From positions 1 through 64,000 of the forward strand of contig VFIW01000066.1 of assembly GCA_006386115.1 (NCBI GenBank): 64,000 nucleotides of DNA, given 5' to 3'. The translations under genes were made by a program, and so were the position numbers. Positions 20,015-30,191 of this stretch are shown in pieces. The first letter of the stretch is position 1, and each line of letters starts with the position of its first letter. The notes beneath the pieces are model-generated. The model was given only the letters and a program-made list of their open reading frames with translations. It was not told the DNA's origin and ran no database searches. Origin of the DNA: Globisporangium splendens (taxonomy: Eukaryota > Oomycota > Peronosporomycetes > Pythiales > Pythiaceae).

Positions 20015-22111
20015 TCACACTTGGCGCATGATTGTGAGCCCGTCCCAGAGCGGCAGCAGCACCTGAACGGTTCGCGAGTCGCTGGTGACGTGGGCGTTGA
20101 AGTTGGCGAGTCCCTGTGCGATGCGCTCTTTCTTGCTGCCAGTGCCGAGATCACACGCGAGCACGCGGCCGCGGAACAGCGTGTTGTCAAAGATCAGCAA
20201 CCCGTTGGGATGCAAGAGCTGCTTCTCCAGGATGGCTTCGTAGTACGCTAGGTACTGTCGTTTGTTGGCGTCAACAAAGATCACATCGAACTTAGTCTCG
20301 TCGCCGTCTGCTTCGTTTTCTCGGCGCTCTCCAAGCACTTCCAAATACGCCATGCCGTCGCTCAGGACACTCTGGATCTGGGATGCCCGCGTGCTACGCG
20401 CAAAGTACGTCTCGGCGACGCGCATCGTGTCGACGTCAATGTCACACGTCGTCAGCATCCCATCTTTCGTCAGACCGTTCGCCAGGCAGATCGCAGAGTA
20501 CCCCGTGAAGCAACCAATCTCGAGCACACGCTTTGCGCGCGTCAGCTGCACCAAGAAGCTCAGCAATTTCCCCTGCGGCTCATCGATGAGCTGGATCGCT
20601 TTGGGCAAATCACGCACCGTCATTTCACGTAATTCTGCGAGCAATTGTTCATCACCATGACCAGTGCTCATGCGATTCACGTACTCGTTCAATTGCGCTT
20701 TCTCATCGACGGCCATATCGCGCGTGATGTCTTTGCCTGCATGCGTGCAAAAGCTTGACGTGCCATGCTGTATACTGGACGAAACCGGGCGGATCTTGAT
20801 GTGCTGTCTGTATTTCGGGAGCGCATTGGGAATCGCAGGCTTCCAGCGTTCGGCATGTTGCTTTCGATGCGCCTTCAGTGCGGCCGGAGTCTTCAAAGTG
20901 TTCATCTTGACCAATTCCTCTTTGCACGCGTCGCTGCACGTGCCGTGGTAATTAGCGGCGCACTTGGCGCATTGCAAAATGAGCCCTCCACACATGAGGT
21001 TGCGGCAGTTGGTGTGCTGGTTGCACGGTTCGCCACACTGGAAGCACTCGCCCAGCACATCGGGCGTCACGTCCACGGCATCGACGCCATTCGTGACGCA
21101 TCGCTGGTCAAACACAAAGTTCCTGCCCTTGAACAGCGATTCCACAGCCTCGCCCTTGTCTCCTCCTTCCTTTTCGCTCTCCTGCAGAAAGCGCATGTAG
21201 TTGACGATACCGCCATGGAGCTTGTGCACGTTTGCGATGCCCTTGTACTGCGCCAGGTACGCGCCGACTTTCTCGCACCGGATGCCGCCCGTGCAGTACA
21301 TCATCACTTCCTTGGGCTTTTCGCCGTCATGCTGCGCTTCGTGGTGCGCGAGGATCTCGTCCACGGCGTCGAACGTGTCGCGAAACGTGTCGACCATGAT
21401 GCGCGTCGCACCGTCGAAGCGCCCGATCTCGTGCTCGTAAAAATTGCGCACGTCCAGCACGAGCGTCGAGTCGTCCTTGTCCGCATTGTGCGCTTTTAGG
21501 CGCTGGTGCCACTCCTTCGGAGGCAGCGCATTGCCCGAGTCCTGGAGATCCAAGTGACCTTTCTCAAAGCCATCGCGCACGATCTGGTCGCGGATGCGCA
21601 CGTGGAGCTTCTCAAACGGCTCGGTAATGTGGTCGTCAGCCTGTAGTTCTGGAACTTCTTTACCACCAGCATTGCCATCAGTCTTTGAGTCTGTTGCTGG
21701 GATCAGTGCACCGAAAAACATGTTTTTCTGCGTAAACACGTCCGGAAACGAGTCTGCAAACGCCGCGACGCGCATCTGCGGCATCGTCACCTGCGCGTTG
21801 ACGCCTTCCTGTGAGACGTAGATACGGCCGCGCACGTCCATCTGTCTCCACACAGCGAGCATGCGGCGGCGCAACCGCGGCAGCTCGTCTTGTGGCAGCG
21901 GCGTGTAGTGGTAGAGACTGACGTACTGCCGAAAGGAGCTCTTGGTGTCATTCTGGTCGTCGCTGGCGGTCGAGAAAGCCGCGCTACGATGGCTGCTGGC
22001 ACGGGTATGAAGTGGCAATTGGGGTAATGCTGCTGCTGGCCGTGGGCTCCACACGCTGCGCCGCAACGCAGACGCCACGCCGCCGCAGCCGCTCGAGGAG
22101 GCGCACCGCAT
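20015..22111 (-). CDS. TrhO-like rhodanese fused to an O-methyltransferase
   Basis: A single-exon 698-residue protein. Residues 1-50 look like a mitochondrial presequence (Arg/Ser/Ala-rich, no acidic residues). Residues 60-340 match TrhO/UPF0176: an N-terminal acylphosphatase-like part (YHYTPLP, GRIYVSQEGVNAQ), then a rhodanese domain with LVLDVRNFYEHEIG and the active loop CTGGIRCEK (C273, C279). A cysteine-rich knuckle follows. From about residue 475 the rest is a class I O-methyltransferase of the caffeoyl-CoA/COMT type: RVLEIGCFTGYSAICLA for SAM, FDVIFVDANKRQYLAYYE, and LLIFDNTLFRG. The rhodanese half would hydroxylate tRNA wobble uridine. TrmR-type enzymes of this methyltransferase family methylate 5-hydroxyuridine in bacteria, so both steps toward 5-methoxyuridine may sit in one chain (inference). 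Confidence 0.88.
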   Translation of the reverse strand: MRCASSSGCGGVASALRRSVWSPRPAAALPQLPLHTRASSHRSAAFSTASDDQNDTKSSFRQYVSLYHYTPLPQDELPRLRRRMLAVWRQMDVRGRIYVSQEGVNAQVTMPQMRVAAFADSFPDVFTQKNMFFGALIPATDSKTDGNAGGKEVPELQADDHITEPFEKLHVRIRDQIVRDGFEKGHLDLQDSGNALPPKEWHQRLKAHNADKDDSTLVLDVRNFYEHEIGRFDGATRIMVDTFRDTFDAVDEILAHHEAQHDGEKPKEVMMYCTGGIRCEKVGAYLAQYKGIANVHKLHGGIVNYMRFLQESEKEGGDKGEAVESLFKGRNFVFDQRCVTNGVDAVDVTPDVLGECFQCGEPCNQHTNCRNLMCGGLILQCAKCAANYHGTCSDACKEELVKMNTLKTPAALKAHRKQHAERWKPAIPNALPKYRQHIKIRPVSSSIQHGTSSFCTHAGKDITRDMAVDEKAQLNEYVNRMSTGHGDEQLLAELREMTVRDLPKAIQLIDEPQGKLLSFLVQLTRAKRVLEIGCFTGYSAICLANGLTKDGMLTTCDIDVDTMRVAETYFARSTRASQIQSVLSDGMAYLEVLGERRENEADGDETKFDVIFVDANKRQYLAYYEAILEKQLLHPNGLLIFDNTLFRGRVLACDLGTGSKKERIAQGLANFNAHVTSDSRTVQVLLPLWDGLTIMRQV

Positions 22112-22500
22112 TGGCAGTCAGATGCTCGTTTTGATGGGCAGTCTTGTGAGTGATTGGGATGAGACCGGTACGGTACCGGTATATTTTTCTTCTCGGACCA
22201 ACAGAATGTTGACGCCCGACTTGAAAGAATGGCGCTGCTCGAATGCTAGTTTCCTGGCGACTTGGCGTTGGGAAGTTGCTTGTGGCGCCCGGTTGTGTTG
22301 CGCAAGCGTGTTTCCAGCGCCATGTTCTCCTAGAGGATACTCGAGTGTCGTGGGGACTTTTGTGTGGAAATGAAAAGAGCAAACTCGAGTCTCTCGGCTG
22401 AGTCAGTGGATGCAAGTTGGCTCGCATCTGGTTGGTACTCGGTTGCTATTATTGGAAGGCGCCATCGTCATTTCTGTTTTACCACGAACATTGCCTCGAG
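22112..22500. other. divergent promoter region
   Basis: Shared upstream region of the TrhO-methyltransferase (minus) and membrane-LRR (plus) genes. Contains the palindrome at 22164-22180; no exact oomycete initiator was found. Confidence 0.5.
22164..22180. promoter_or_regulatory. palindrome ACCGGTACGGTACCGGT
   Basis: Eight-base perfect arms around one central base, 53 bases before the minus-strand ATG at 22111. Shares the ACCGGT core with the palindrome at 1404-1415. Likely a factor site; function not shown. Confidence 0.4.
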
Positions 22501-24645
22501 ATGGCGATTTTTTCGATGTCCACGCGGAAAGTGTGTCCTGATGCACACGCGGTGCGCCACGAACCACCATATGAAGCAGAAGCCAGTGCCCAGAAGGGTG
22601 CAAGCGGTACTTCGTCACACTTGGCCAACGATGATACGCAGTCACCAGGACCAAGGGGTCACCAAGTGCACGTGAATTCACTACCGTCGTCTTCGTCACT
22701 TGGGGAGCATCTGGTGTTGAATCTCTCGTCCTCGTCGCGTCGCCAACTTTGGTGCTTTCTTCTGCTGTACCAGCTCTGCAATGGGTTCCTACTCGCGTGC
22801 CAGGCAGTCATGTACGGCACAGTTGCACGACGTGGCACGCTTTTGTGGTTCCTGCGGTACAATTTCCTGTTCTCGAAGGCGCAACTGTTCCTCACGTCTG
22901 TGCACAGGTATGTCAGCGTTGGATATGGCATACTTTCAGCTATGTTCGCGTACGGTGCTGCGACGATGGTGTGGCATTCCCTACGTCGAAAGAGGTTCTG
23001 CTACCATGGTACGTCGCCGCCTCGACGACAAGGTTCTCGCAAAACGCGCTACAGTCGTATCATCCGTCCAGTTGTGCAGGTCGCCAAGAAAACGGTGAAT
23101 GTGTACCTCATGTTTGGTCTCCGCGGCAAGTACTTCACGACGGGGTTTTTCATTCGCGAGGTCATCGAGTCGGCACTGCAGACGACGAAAGCGTACACAT
23201 CGAGCGTCTCGCTGAGCAACGCGATCGTGAACCAGAGCTACGGCGTGCTGATTTTCCTCAACTGTGTCGCGTGCGTGGCGCTGCCGTGGCTGTTTGCCGC
23301 GAACCCGACAAAAGCACGGCTCGTGTGTGTGCTCGTGGACCTTGTGCTCGACTATGCATGGGGCACAGTGCTTCCGTTGACCGTGTTCTGGCCGTATCTG
23401 TCCATATACTATCGGTTCTACGATACAAGCCAGTCGATATCAACAGTGGTCTCGATTGACGATGTCCAGCAAGAAGTTGAGTGCATTTTGGTGCTGTCGA
23501 CCTCGGATTTCATCCTGAGCATGTTCCCATTCATGAGCTCGGTCGCGAACATGCGTAGCATCAAGAAGTTGATATCAAATAGTACTCCCCACAAGAACCA
23601 CGCTGTAGAGAATGGTCCTGTAACCAAAGCAATCGACGAGTTCGGGGGTCCTCGGCTATGTTTGAAGAAGAAATGTTGTGATAGCAGGAGGGCACAAAAG
23701 CACACGTGGTCCACAATTTGTAGTCACGTGCTTCATGGATTGATGCTCGTGTACGGGACTGTCATTTTGATCGTCTCAATCGCATCCATGCATCCTCTCA
23801 CCCCCACCAAATCGGCTACAACAAGCGGCTTTAAGTGCTTGCATCGTGTTTATCCATGGTTCACGACCAAAGAAGCGTGTGGTGGACGCGTGATCGATTG
23901 CGAGCTTGCAGGAATCAATGGACAGAAGGATGAGATCACACAGGCGTTTGAGCAATATGATGAACAAACATTGTCGACGATCGAGCTTGTGCACTGTTCG
24001 AACCTCGAGGTGTCGCCGAGTATTCACCGCTTCCCTCAGCTCTCGGTAGTGACAATCCGGCATTCCTCTGTTTACGGGTGGGGCTCCGATGCAGCTGTGA
24101 CCGACGAGTTCTTCCACTCGATTCAGACGATCCGCATTGTGAACGCGACATTTGTGATGCCACCAGACGGCATCCTCGACAATCCGCTGCCAGCGTTGGT
24201 CGAGTGGATCTCCATTACCGACGTCGACATTTCAACTCTAGTCGACCGGATTGGCGACAAATGGCGCCACCTCAAGTATTTCTATTGCGATTCGTGCAAC
24301 CTGGTCGAATTTCCAGAGTTTGTGGTGCACATGACGAGCCTTTTGGAGCTCTCGCTGATGTGCAATGCTATCCCAGCGATTGAAGAGCGGCATTTCGAAC
24401 CGCTGGTGAACTTGGAAAACCTCTGGATCGATGGTTTACCATTTACCTCGTTACCAGACTCACTGTGGCGCATATGCTTCTCGCTTGGAGACTTTTCGTG
24501 CCAGAATACCAATCTTTCGGGTATCCCTTCGTGGGTCAGGGGAGGAGAAAACCTTCGAATGTATGGCTTTGGGACGCCATTGTGCAAGGGCGAGAGTAAA
24601 TCCGTCAGCTTTGCGCATCTGTCTTGCGAAGAATCGGTCTACTGA
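22501..24645 (+). CDS. multi-pass membrane protein with C-terminal leucine-rich repeats
   Basis: A 714-residue protein from the ATG at 22501 (earlier in-frame codons lack an ATG). The N-terminal 70 residues are Ser/His/Pro-rich. Hydrophobic segments follow: FLLLYQLCNGFLLACQAVM, GILSAMFAYGAATMVW, GVLIFLNCVACVALPWLF, LVCVLVDLVLDYAWGTVLPL, and a last one before the extracellular part, HGLMLVYGTVILIVSIASM. The C-terminal 250 residues form irregular leucine-rich repeats ending with LPDSLWRICFSLGDFSCQ. This architecture (polytopic membrane domain, then a Cys-flanked LRR ectodomain) is a large uncharacterised family in oomycetes. A sensing role is only inferred from the LRRs. Confidence 0.75.
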   Translation: MAIFSMSTRKVCPDAHAVRHEPPYEAEASAQKGASGTSSHLANDDTQSPGPRGHQVHVNSLPSSSSLGEHLVLNLSSSSRRQLWCFLLLYQLCNGFLLACQAVMYGTVARRGTLLWFLRYNFLFSKAQLFLTSVHRYVSVGYGILSAMFAYGAATMVWHSLRRKRFCYHGTSPPRRQGSRKTRYSRIIRPVVQVAKKTVNVYLMFGLRGKYFTTGFFIREVIESALQTTKAYTSSVSLSNAIVNQSYGVLIFLNCVACVALPWLFAANPTKARLVCVLVDLVLDYAWGTVLPLTVFWPYLSIYYRFYDTSQSISTVVSIDDVQQEVECILVLSTSDFILSMFPFMSSVANMRSIKKLISNSTPHKNHAVENGPVTKAIDEFGGPRLCLKKKCCDSRRAQKHTWSTICSHVLHGLMLVYGTVILIVSIASMHPLTPTKSATTSGFKCLHRVYPWFTTKEACGGRVIDCELAGINGQKDEITQAFEQYDEQTLSTIELVHCSNLEVSPSIHRFPQLSVVTIRHSSVYGWGSDAAVTDEFFHSIQTIRIVNATFVMPPDGILDNPLPALVEWISITDVDISTLVDRIGDKWRHLKYFYCDSCNLVEFPEFVVHMTSLLELSLMCNAIPAIEERHFEPLVNLENLWIDGLPFTSLPDSLWRICFSLGDFSCQNTNLSGIPSWVRGGENLRMYGFGTPLCKGESKSVSFAHLSCEESVY

Positions 24646-24996
24646 CAAAACGCAGGGTGATTTCTAAATTCTCAAATCCAATTAAACGCGCTGAAAAGAG
24701 TTGAAGCTTGACTGCAGCTGGAGCGTTTGCTAATGTGATGGAGAAGTCCATCACGGATCACGTACGAAGTGAGACCTTCTCGGCAGTCAAACTATGAGGT
24801 GGTGTGATAGATGAAAAGCGTTCTACTCGTCGAAGTATGCAGTCAACACAGCCATCTCTAGATCAACCTGTAGCTGCCGAATGTCCACAAAGTCGTTTCC
24901 AACAACAACAATGGATTTGAATAAATACTTTCACTCCGATATCGACAAAAATTCATCTGGTTATCATGGAAACTGAGTCCGTGGTTACTTTCTGTA
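24646..24996. other. intergenic, tail-to-tail
   Basis: Between the membrane-LRR and Kir genes; no feature recognised. Confidence 0.6.
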
Positions 24997-27900
24997 TCAC
25001 TTTGAGTCCATGACGACATATTTGGTTTGTGGGCTCGAAAGGGGATCTTCTGGGTCTATGGGACGCATCACTCGATGAGATTCGCTCTCGCTTGCACCAA
25101 ACCCTTCTTCTTCTATAACTTCGTCAAAGTGAGGCAACTCGGACGCATCGTCATACAAATGGGACTCGCGAAGCTCAATGCCGGGCGTGAACTTTGTATC
25201 ATTGATCGCTTCGAGGTCGATGTGCAACCCGTCGGCAGCGAGCTTGATGTTGTCCACGAACTGATGACCGACCAAGATATCGCAGCTGTGGTATGTTTTC
25301 CGAGCGAACATGTTTTCGCCAATCACACTGTCGAGTCCCGTAAACAGCACGACGAAAAAATGGTGCCCTGACAAGATTTCGTCAGTCGAGAGTTCGTACA
25401 ACGGCGAATGTTCGTCGATGATATGCGTGACCGTGTTGCCGAGCTGGACGATTGGCCACACGTTGCGCACCTGTCGAAAGCAGCCATGCAACATTAAATG
25501 GGAATCTTCTTTTCTAGTTCACAAAAGTGAAAAGTTCAATCGCAAGCTTATCCTACCAGCTTCAGCTCATGAGTCTCGCGTCTTCCCAATCGATGGTTCA
25601 ACATGACCACGCTCACTCTGTTCCGCAAAGTATACATTGAAAAGATGCAAGTGAGGATAGATATCATTCAGTTCAAAACTGCTCTTGGTCACATACATAT
25701 TGACATTCGTACCGGAACGAGCCTTCAATGATCGCGCCGTAGGTTCGATTATTGGCAGCACGGAAGATCAAGGATCGCTTTCCATGAAACGCTGTGAGCA
25801 GAAGATTGTCGCTGAACAGCACGGTTGACGCCTTTGGAATGGAGAACTTGGCCCATGTGAGACCTATACAACAGGCAAACATTATCAACTACTACTGAAT
25901 CCACATGGCGGACAAGAAAACGCCATCCTGTTCAGTTATAATCACCTGTGAGAAGCGTCGACACGACTGTGCCGGCAAACACCAGCACAAACACGAAAAA
26001 ATTCACAAAATTGCTGTCTGGATTTGGACTCAGCGAGCCGTATCCAATCGTCGAGATGGTCTGTGCGCAGAAAAATAGGATGCGCTCGTACTCTGTGACA
26101 AAGTGAACATCGGCGGTTTGCTGGATCACGTTGCCAGGCTGGGAATCAGGAGCAGTTGCAGCACACACACACACACAAACACACCAGCACCATCGTTACT
26201 AACCGTCAGAAACAAGAACCCTCACGCAAGGCGCAAGCAAACACAAAGTCGTACCGATATGTACATGAGGAGTGCTGTGATGGAGATCACGGCAAAGTAA
26301 ATGACGACGAGCCAGAGAAATAGTCGAAGCCACGACGTCTCGAGCGCTCGGTAGTACAATCCCTTGGAAAATCGGCTCAATGGGTGATTCTTGAAGCGTA
26401 CGTGACGCCGCGCTAAGCTCACCGGTGGCTCCACCTCAGTAGCGCCTCCGGGATACTCATGGCTGTGCACATGGCGCATAAGATGCGGGATTCGGACAGC
26501 TGTGCTTCGACTGCGATGATTGAATCGAACGTGGTACTGCGGATGCGAAGTGTACTTGCCAATGTCTTCGGGGTCGGAATTGGTTTTCGTGGATGTTTCG
26601 CTCTTCTCGCTCTCTGCGTCACTCTCACCCCTCGCGGGCGAGCCTGGTGGTGGCGATTCGTGAACTTGTGAATGGCGGGGATTATGGCTGGGCGATAACA
26701 ATGTTTCAAAGTGCAGCTGGTTTAAATCCACCTCATGCTCGCTATCTTCCACGTTCTTCAATGAGTCCATTTCACGGTCGTCGGTGCTTGGTGGCTGTGT
26801 TGTTGTGGATGAATCGCTGTTGTCGTCAATTCTAAGACATGTGAAATCCTCAGCTGGATCGGAATCAGTCGTCGATACTTTGTCAAAATCCAGTTCCATC
26901 GACTTGTATTTGCCGTTCCAATGAAGCATTGGCACAAAAGTCGCGCCCCACTGCATCGTCGCGTAGTTGTACTCGTACTGCTTGTGGATCATATCGTGCA
27001 GATTCTGGTCGACACCCGACATCATCAGGATCAGCACGAAGTCCGAGCGGTAAATATCAGACTGACTCAATCCAAAGAACGGACTGGTCTCGTCAATTTG
27101 GTGCGCAAGTTCAGCCTCTAGTCTGCATTGACATACAGTATTGATTAGCAAACTTTACGTTAACCGCCAGCTTGTGGAGTAAATGCATAAGCATAGATGC
27201 CCACAGTACCGAAGCGCGATAAAGCTGTTCGTGACAAGACGAAGGTCGTAGTAACAGAGCTTTTTCTCCCCATCCTTTGTGTCCTACGAGAAGTCACACA
27301 GCATTATTTAGAAGATGGACATTTCCACAAGATAAGCTAGGTCTTGTGTCGTCTCTACGTACCTCTACACGCATCAGGATGAGCTTGAAACTCACTTCGA
27401 GGATCTCGCCACGGCTAATCACCTCGCGGCGCGTACCATTGACGACGCGAAATCGCATTTCCATTACCCCATTCTCGCGCTTTGAGACTGTAAACACCTA
27501 CGAAGTGCATTGATTAGCGATGAATCATCCCAACTATGCCGAGTATGCGACGACGTACTTTACTGAAGATGATACTCGGATGCGGCCGCGCGAATTTGAC
27601 AAACGCGACGCCCGTCATGAACGACATGAGCAACATCGAACAGAACGCTTCGACCAACGAGACCCAGTTCGAGCACGAGTCTGTGGGGTACAGCAGCCCA
27701 TAACCTACACAGGAAAAAATGAAGCACAGTAGTGACAGCAACAAGGTGAGTCATTTATCTACGAGCCAGAAGCGCGGTGCGCGTATCTCTCTCTGACCGA
27801 CATCATCGTACCGATTGTCGCGAGCGTCTGGAGACTCAAATTGAAATAGTAGCGCGCCTCGGCGTGTCGTGTCGGGATATCAATACTGATTCTAGCGTTA

Positions 27901-28367
27901 GCTTATTTCCCAGCACAGCATCATTAGGACTCCATTCGCGTGGGAGTGCCACGTACCCATTGCACGCCGCAAACAGAAGCGCAAAGATCCCGACGACGAA
28001 AATGTACAGCGCGACAAACAGAGCCAGCAATTGCATCCAACTCAGGATGACAAGATGATACAAATGCCCTAATTGCACGAGCACAACACGTCAGCTTTGC
28101 ACACCAACCGTCTGCATTCAGCGTCTGACATCGCTCACCTGAGAGCCCAAAGAGCGTCCACTCCTTGTACTTGACGACAGGCAATTGTGGCCGCAACAGG
28201 CGCTTGGCGGAGCGCGCGGCGGTCGCGTCGATGGTCGTGCCCTGCCAGACATTGAGCGCGCAGAGCCCGTCGCTGCGGGGCTTGCGTGTGCACGGACACG
28301 CCGCCAGCGGCGCCTGCGAGTGGTTGGCCTTGCGCTCGAGCACGCTGCGCTTCTTGGACGGCGCCAT
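24997..28367 (-). CDS. tandem inward-rectifier K+ channel: two Kir modules in one chain
   Basis: Exons 28367-28139, 28068-27957, 27885-27812, 27704-27559, 27497-27363, 27283-27210, 27122-26255, 26138-25946, 25863-25557, 25470-24997; about 869 residues if two single-base excesses are ignored. Module 1: slide helix (VVKYKEWTLFGLSG), TM1 (ALFVALYIFVVGIFALLFA), pore LQTLATIGYG split by an intron, TM2, then the cytoplasmic beta domain ending HQIDETSPFFGLS. Exon 7 (868 bases) runs without a break from the end of module 1 through an acidic/Ser linker into the slide helix and TM1 of module 2, proving one polypeptide. Module 2: pore TISTIGYGSLSP, TM2 VNFFVFVLVFAGTVVSTLL, and HIIDEHSPLYELS. Two modules per chain predict a dimer making a four-module pore. 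The frame shifts by one base near 25714 and 25582. Confidence 0.8.
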
Positions 28368-28738
28368 GTGCGACTCTGACGCCAGTTGGCGCGCAGCGAG
28401 GGAGACGAGACGCGGAATGAGGTCAGGCTGCCATCATCATCGTCTACATTGGCCAAGGGTTGTGCTGGTTACGCTTGTGATGTGCAAAGAAACGCGGCAC
28501 GAGTGTACCCCACCGGAAATTCAAGCAGATTGTTACCCGGATGGGTGGTTGTATGATATATCCTGCGTTTGTGTGTTCGGATCACCGAAAAAGGATGTTG
28601 ACCGGATGATGTGAAGTGTATCATGGCGTCCTCCAAGAGGAACGAGATGGTCCTTCTTTACGAGACACCTTTGCTGGGGACGGAAAAGTTGAAGTTGAAA
28701 GGTGGGCTGTTAGCGTAATTCAGCGTGGGCAAGCACCA
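28368..28738. other. intergenic upstream of the Kir gene
   Basis: Promoter region of the Kir gene on the minus strand, followed by the left edge of the duplicated zone. An open frame from 28616 leads into the RME-8 tail fragment; its first part (28616-28738) is unrecognised. Confidence 0.5.
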
Positions 28739-28740
28739 AT

Positions 28741-28850
28741 ACCAGGTCAGCGGCAGGAGTGCATCCCGCTAAGCAAGAAGAAAGTAGTATCAACGAGACT
28801 GCAAGCTTAATCTGCACCGTGGACACTTGGTCGTTGCGATCTGGGCACAG
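28741..28850. pseudogene. two diverged fragments of the RME-8 3' end, tail-to-tail
   Basis: On the plus strand, 28741-28810 encodes GQRQECIPLSKKKVVSTRLQ then stop, clearly related to the RME-8 C-terminus (GQQERIPLSEKKKVSRRLFK). Directly after, 28811-28850 (TGGTCGTTGCGATCTGGG) matches the opposite strand of codons located about 20 residues further upstream in the same gene. These are old, scrambled relics, more diverged than the copies at 36690 and 41040. Confidence 0.75.
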
Positions 28851-28884
28851 ATTGCTCAACCCAAGGTAGCACTGCTCGGATCTA

Positions 28885-28902
28885 GCTCATTCTTCAATTT
28901 CC
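28885..28902 (+). promoter_or_regulatory. oomycete core promoter without an intact gene
   Basis: GCTCATTCTTCAATTTCC is a full match to the oomycete Inr plus FPR consensus. The first ATG downstream (28939, context CACACAATGGG) opens only MGNLHASV before a stop, and the inverted polygalacturonase copy starts at 29044. It appears to be the promoter of a gene destroyed by the rearrangement. Confidence 0.65.
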
Positions 28903-29271
28903 AGAGAGCCTGAGCGCGCCCAGCCCACCACTCCACACAATGGGCAACCTACACGCCTCAGTTTGACTAAGGAGGCGCTGTGAGCTCAATCAATGCTATA
29001 ATCTTGCTGCAAGGCAGCAATCAACACAAGTATTCTGCACACTTGCATCTACCGAATCGATGGAATCGCAGGCGCTGTTATGCAAAAATGAGTAAGGAGG
29101 GAACTAGTCAAATCAGAAGAACTGGATTATTTCATGCATGTACCACAGACCAAGAGCAGGACTCTAGAGTGAAGCGATCGTCCAAATGGCAGGAGAAAAT
29201 GAAAGTGGGCTTCAAAATGGACGATGACGAGTCGATCCAGATTGGGTGTCTTCAGCAAGAGACCCACCACC

Positions 29272-30160
29272 TTACGCACACGTGACAGTGCTTGGCTGAC
29301 CCGAGCACGAGCCCTTCGCGGTGGCCTTGACGGTGATACCCGACCACTTCCACCCAGACACAGCATTCGGGTTCACGAAGACATCGTACAGGTTGGTGGC
29401 TGTTCCGCTCAAACCGTCAATGGTGATGTCCTTGATGGCGACAGCGCTCGTGGCCTTGCCGGTGTAGCCACCTGCGCTTTTGCTGTAGTCCGAGTGCATC
29501 ACGATGGCGTTCTTCACGTTCGTGAGGATGTTGCCGATGTAGGTGACCCCCGTGACGAGGCCCTGAGAACCGACGATGGTCTTGATGCGGATGCCATTGT
29601 CGCTGTTGACGATCTTGTTATTCTGGACGACGAGACCCGACACCGTGTCCGTGTCGTCGACCGCATTGCCGCCGATCGATCCGACCGAGATGCCGTGGCC
29701 TCCCGTGCACGTGTTCCCGACGAAATGCGTGTTGGTGCTGGATTGCATGGCGAGACAGTCGTCTTGGTTCAGGATGTTGTTGTTGGTGATGTTGACGCCG
29801 TTGTTGGAACTCAAGTCAAAGCCGTCGGTGTTTTTGGCGAGACCATCGCCGGCGCTGGAGTCCAGAGTCAGATGATCAAGGACGGTGTCGGTGGAGTCGA
29901 CGATGCTGAAAGTGCGGAACGGCGAGTTCAGTATCTTGAAGTTCGAGAGTGTGGACGAATGAACGTTGAGGAGGCGGAAGAAGACTGGACGCTTGAAGTT
30001 TGGGTTCGCCTTAAATTGCTTCCAGTACGAGTCCCCCTGACCGTCGAGCACGCCACTTCCCGTGATCGTGAGTTTGCTTCCGGAGAGCAGCACGAGCGGT
30101 CCGTTCCAATCCGATTCCTATACGAAGAAAGAAAGAACCATTCATGTCGAATGCGTTAGT

Positions 30161-30191
<31 letters not shown>

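Noticed and set aside
25700..25735. 31-base intron to explain the first Kir frame change
   Set aside because: Far shorter than every other intron here (about 50-390 bases); a one-base indel is simpler.
29224..30159. 311-residue open frame antisense to PG copy A (also opposite copies B and D; 451 residues opposite C)
   Set aside because: Shadow of the GC-biased third positions of the PG genes; low-complexity Val/Asp/Arg composition and no domain.
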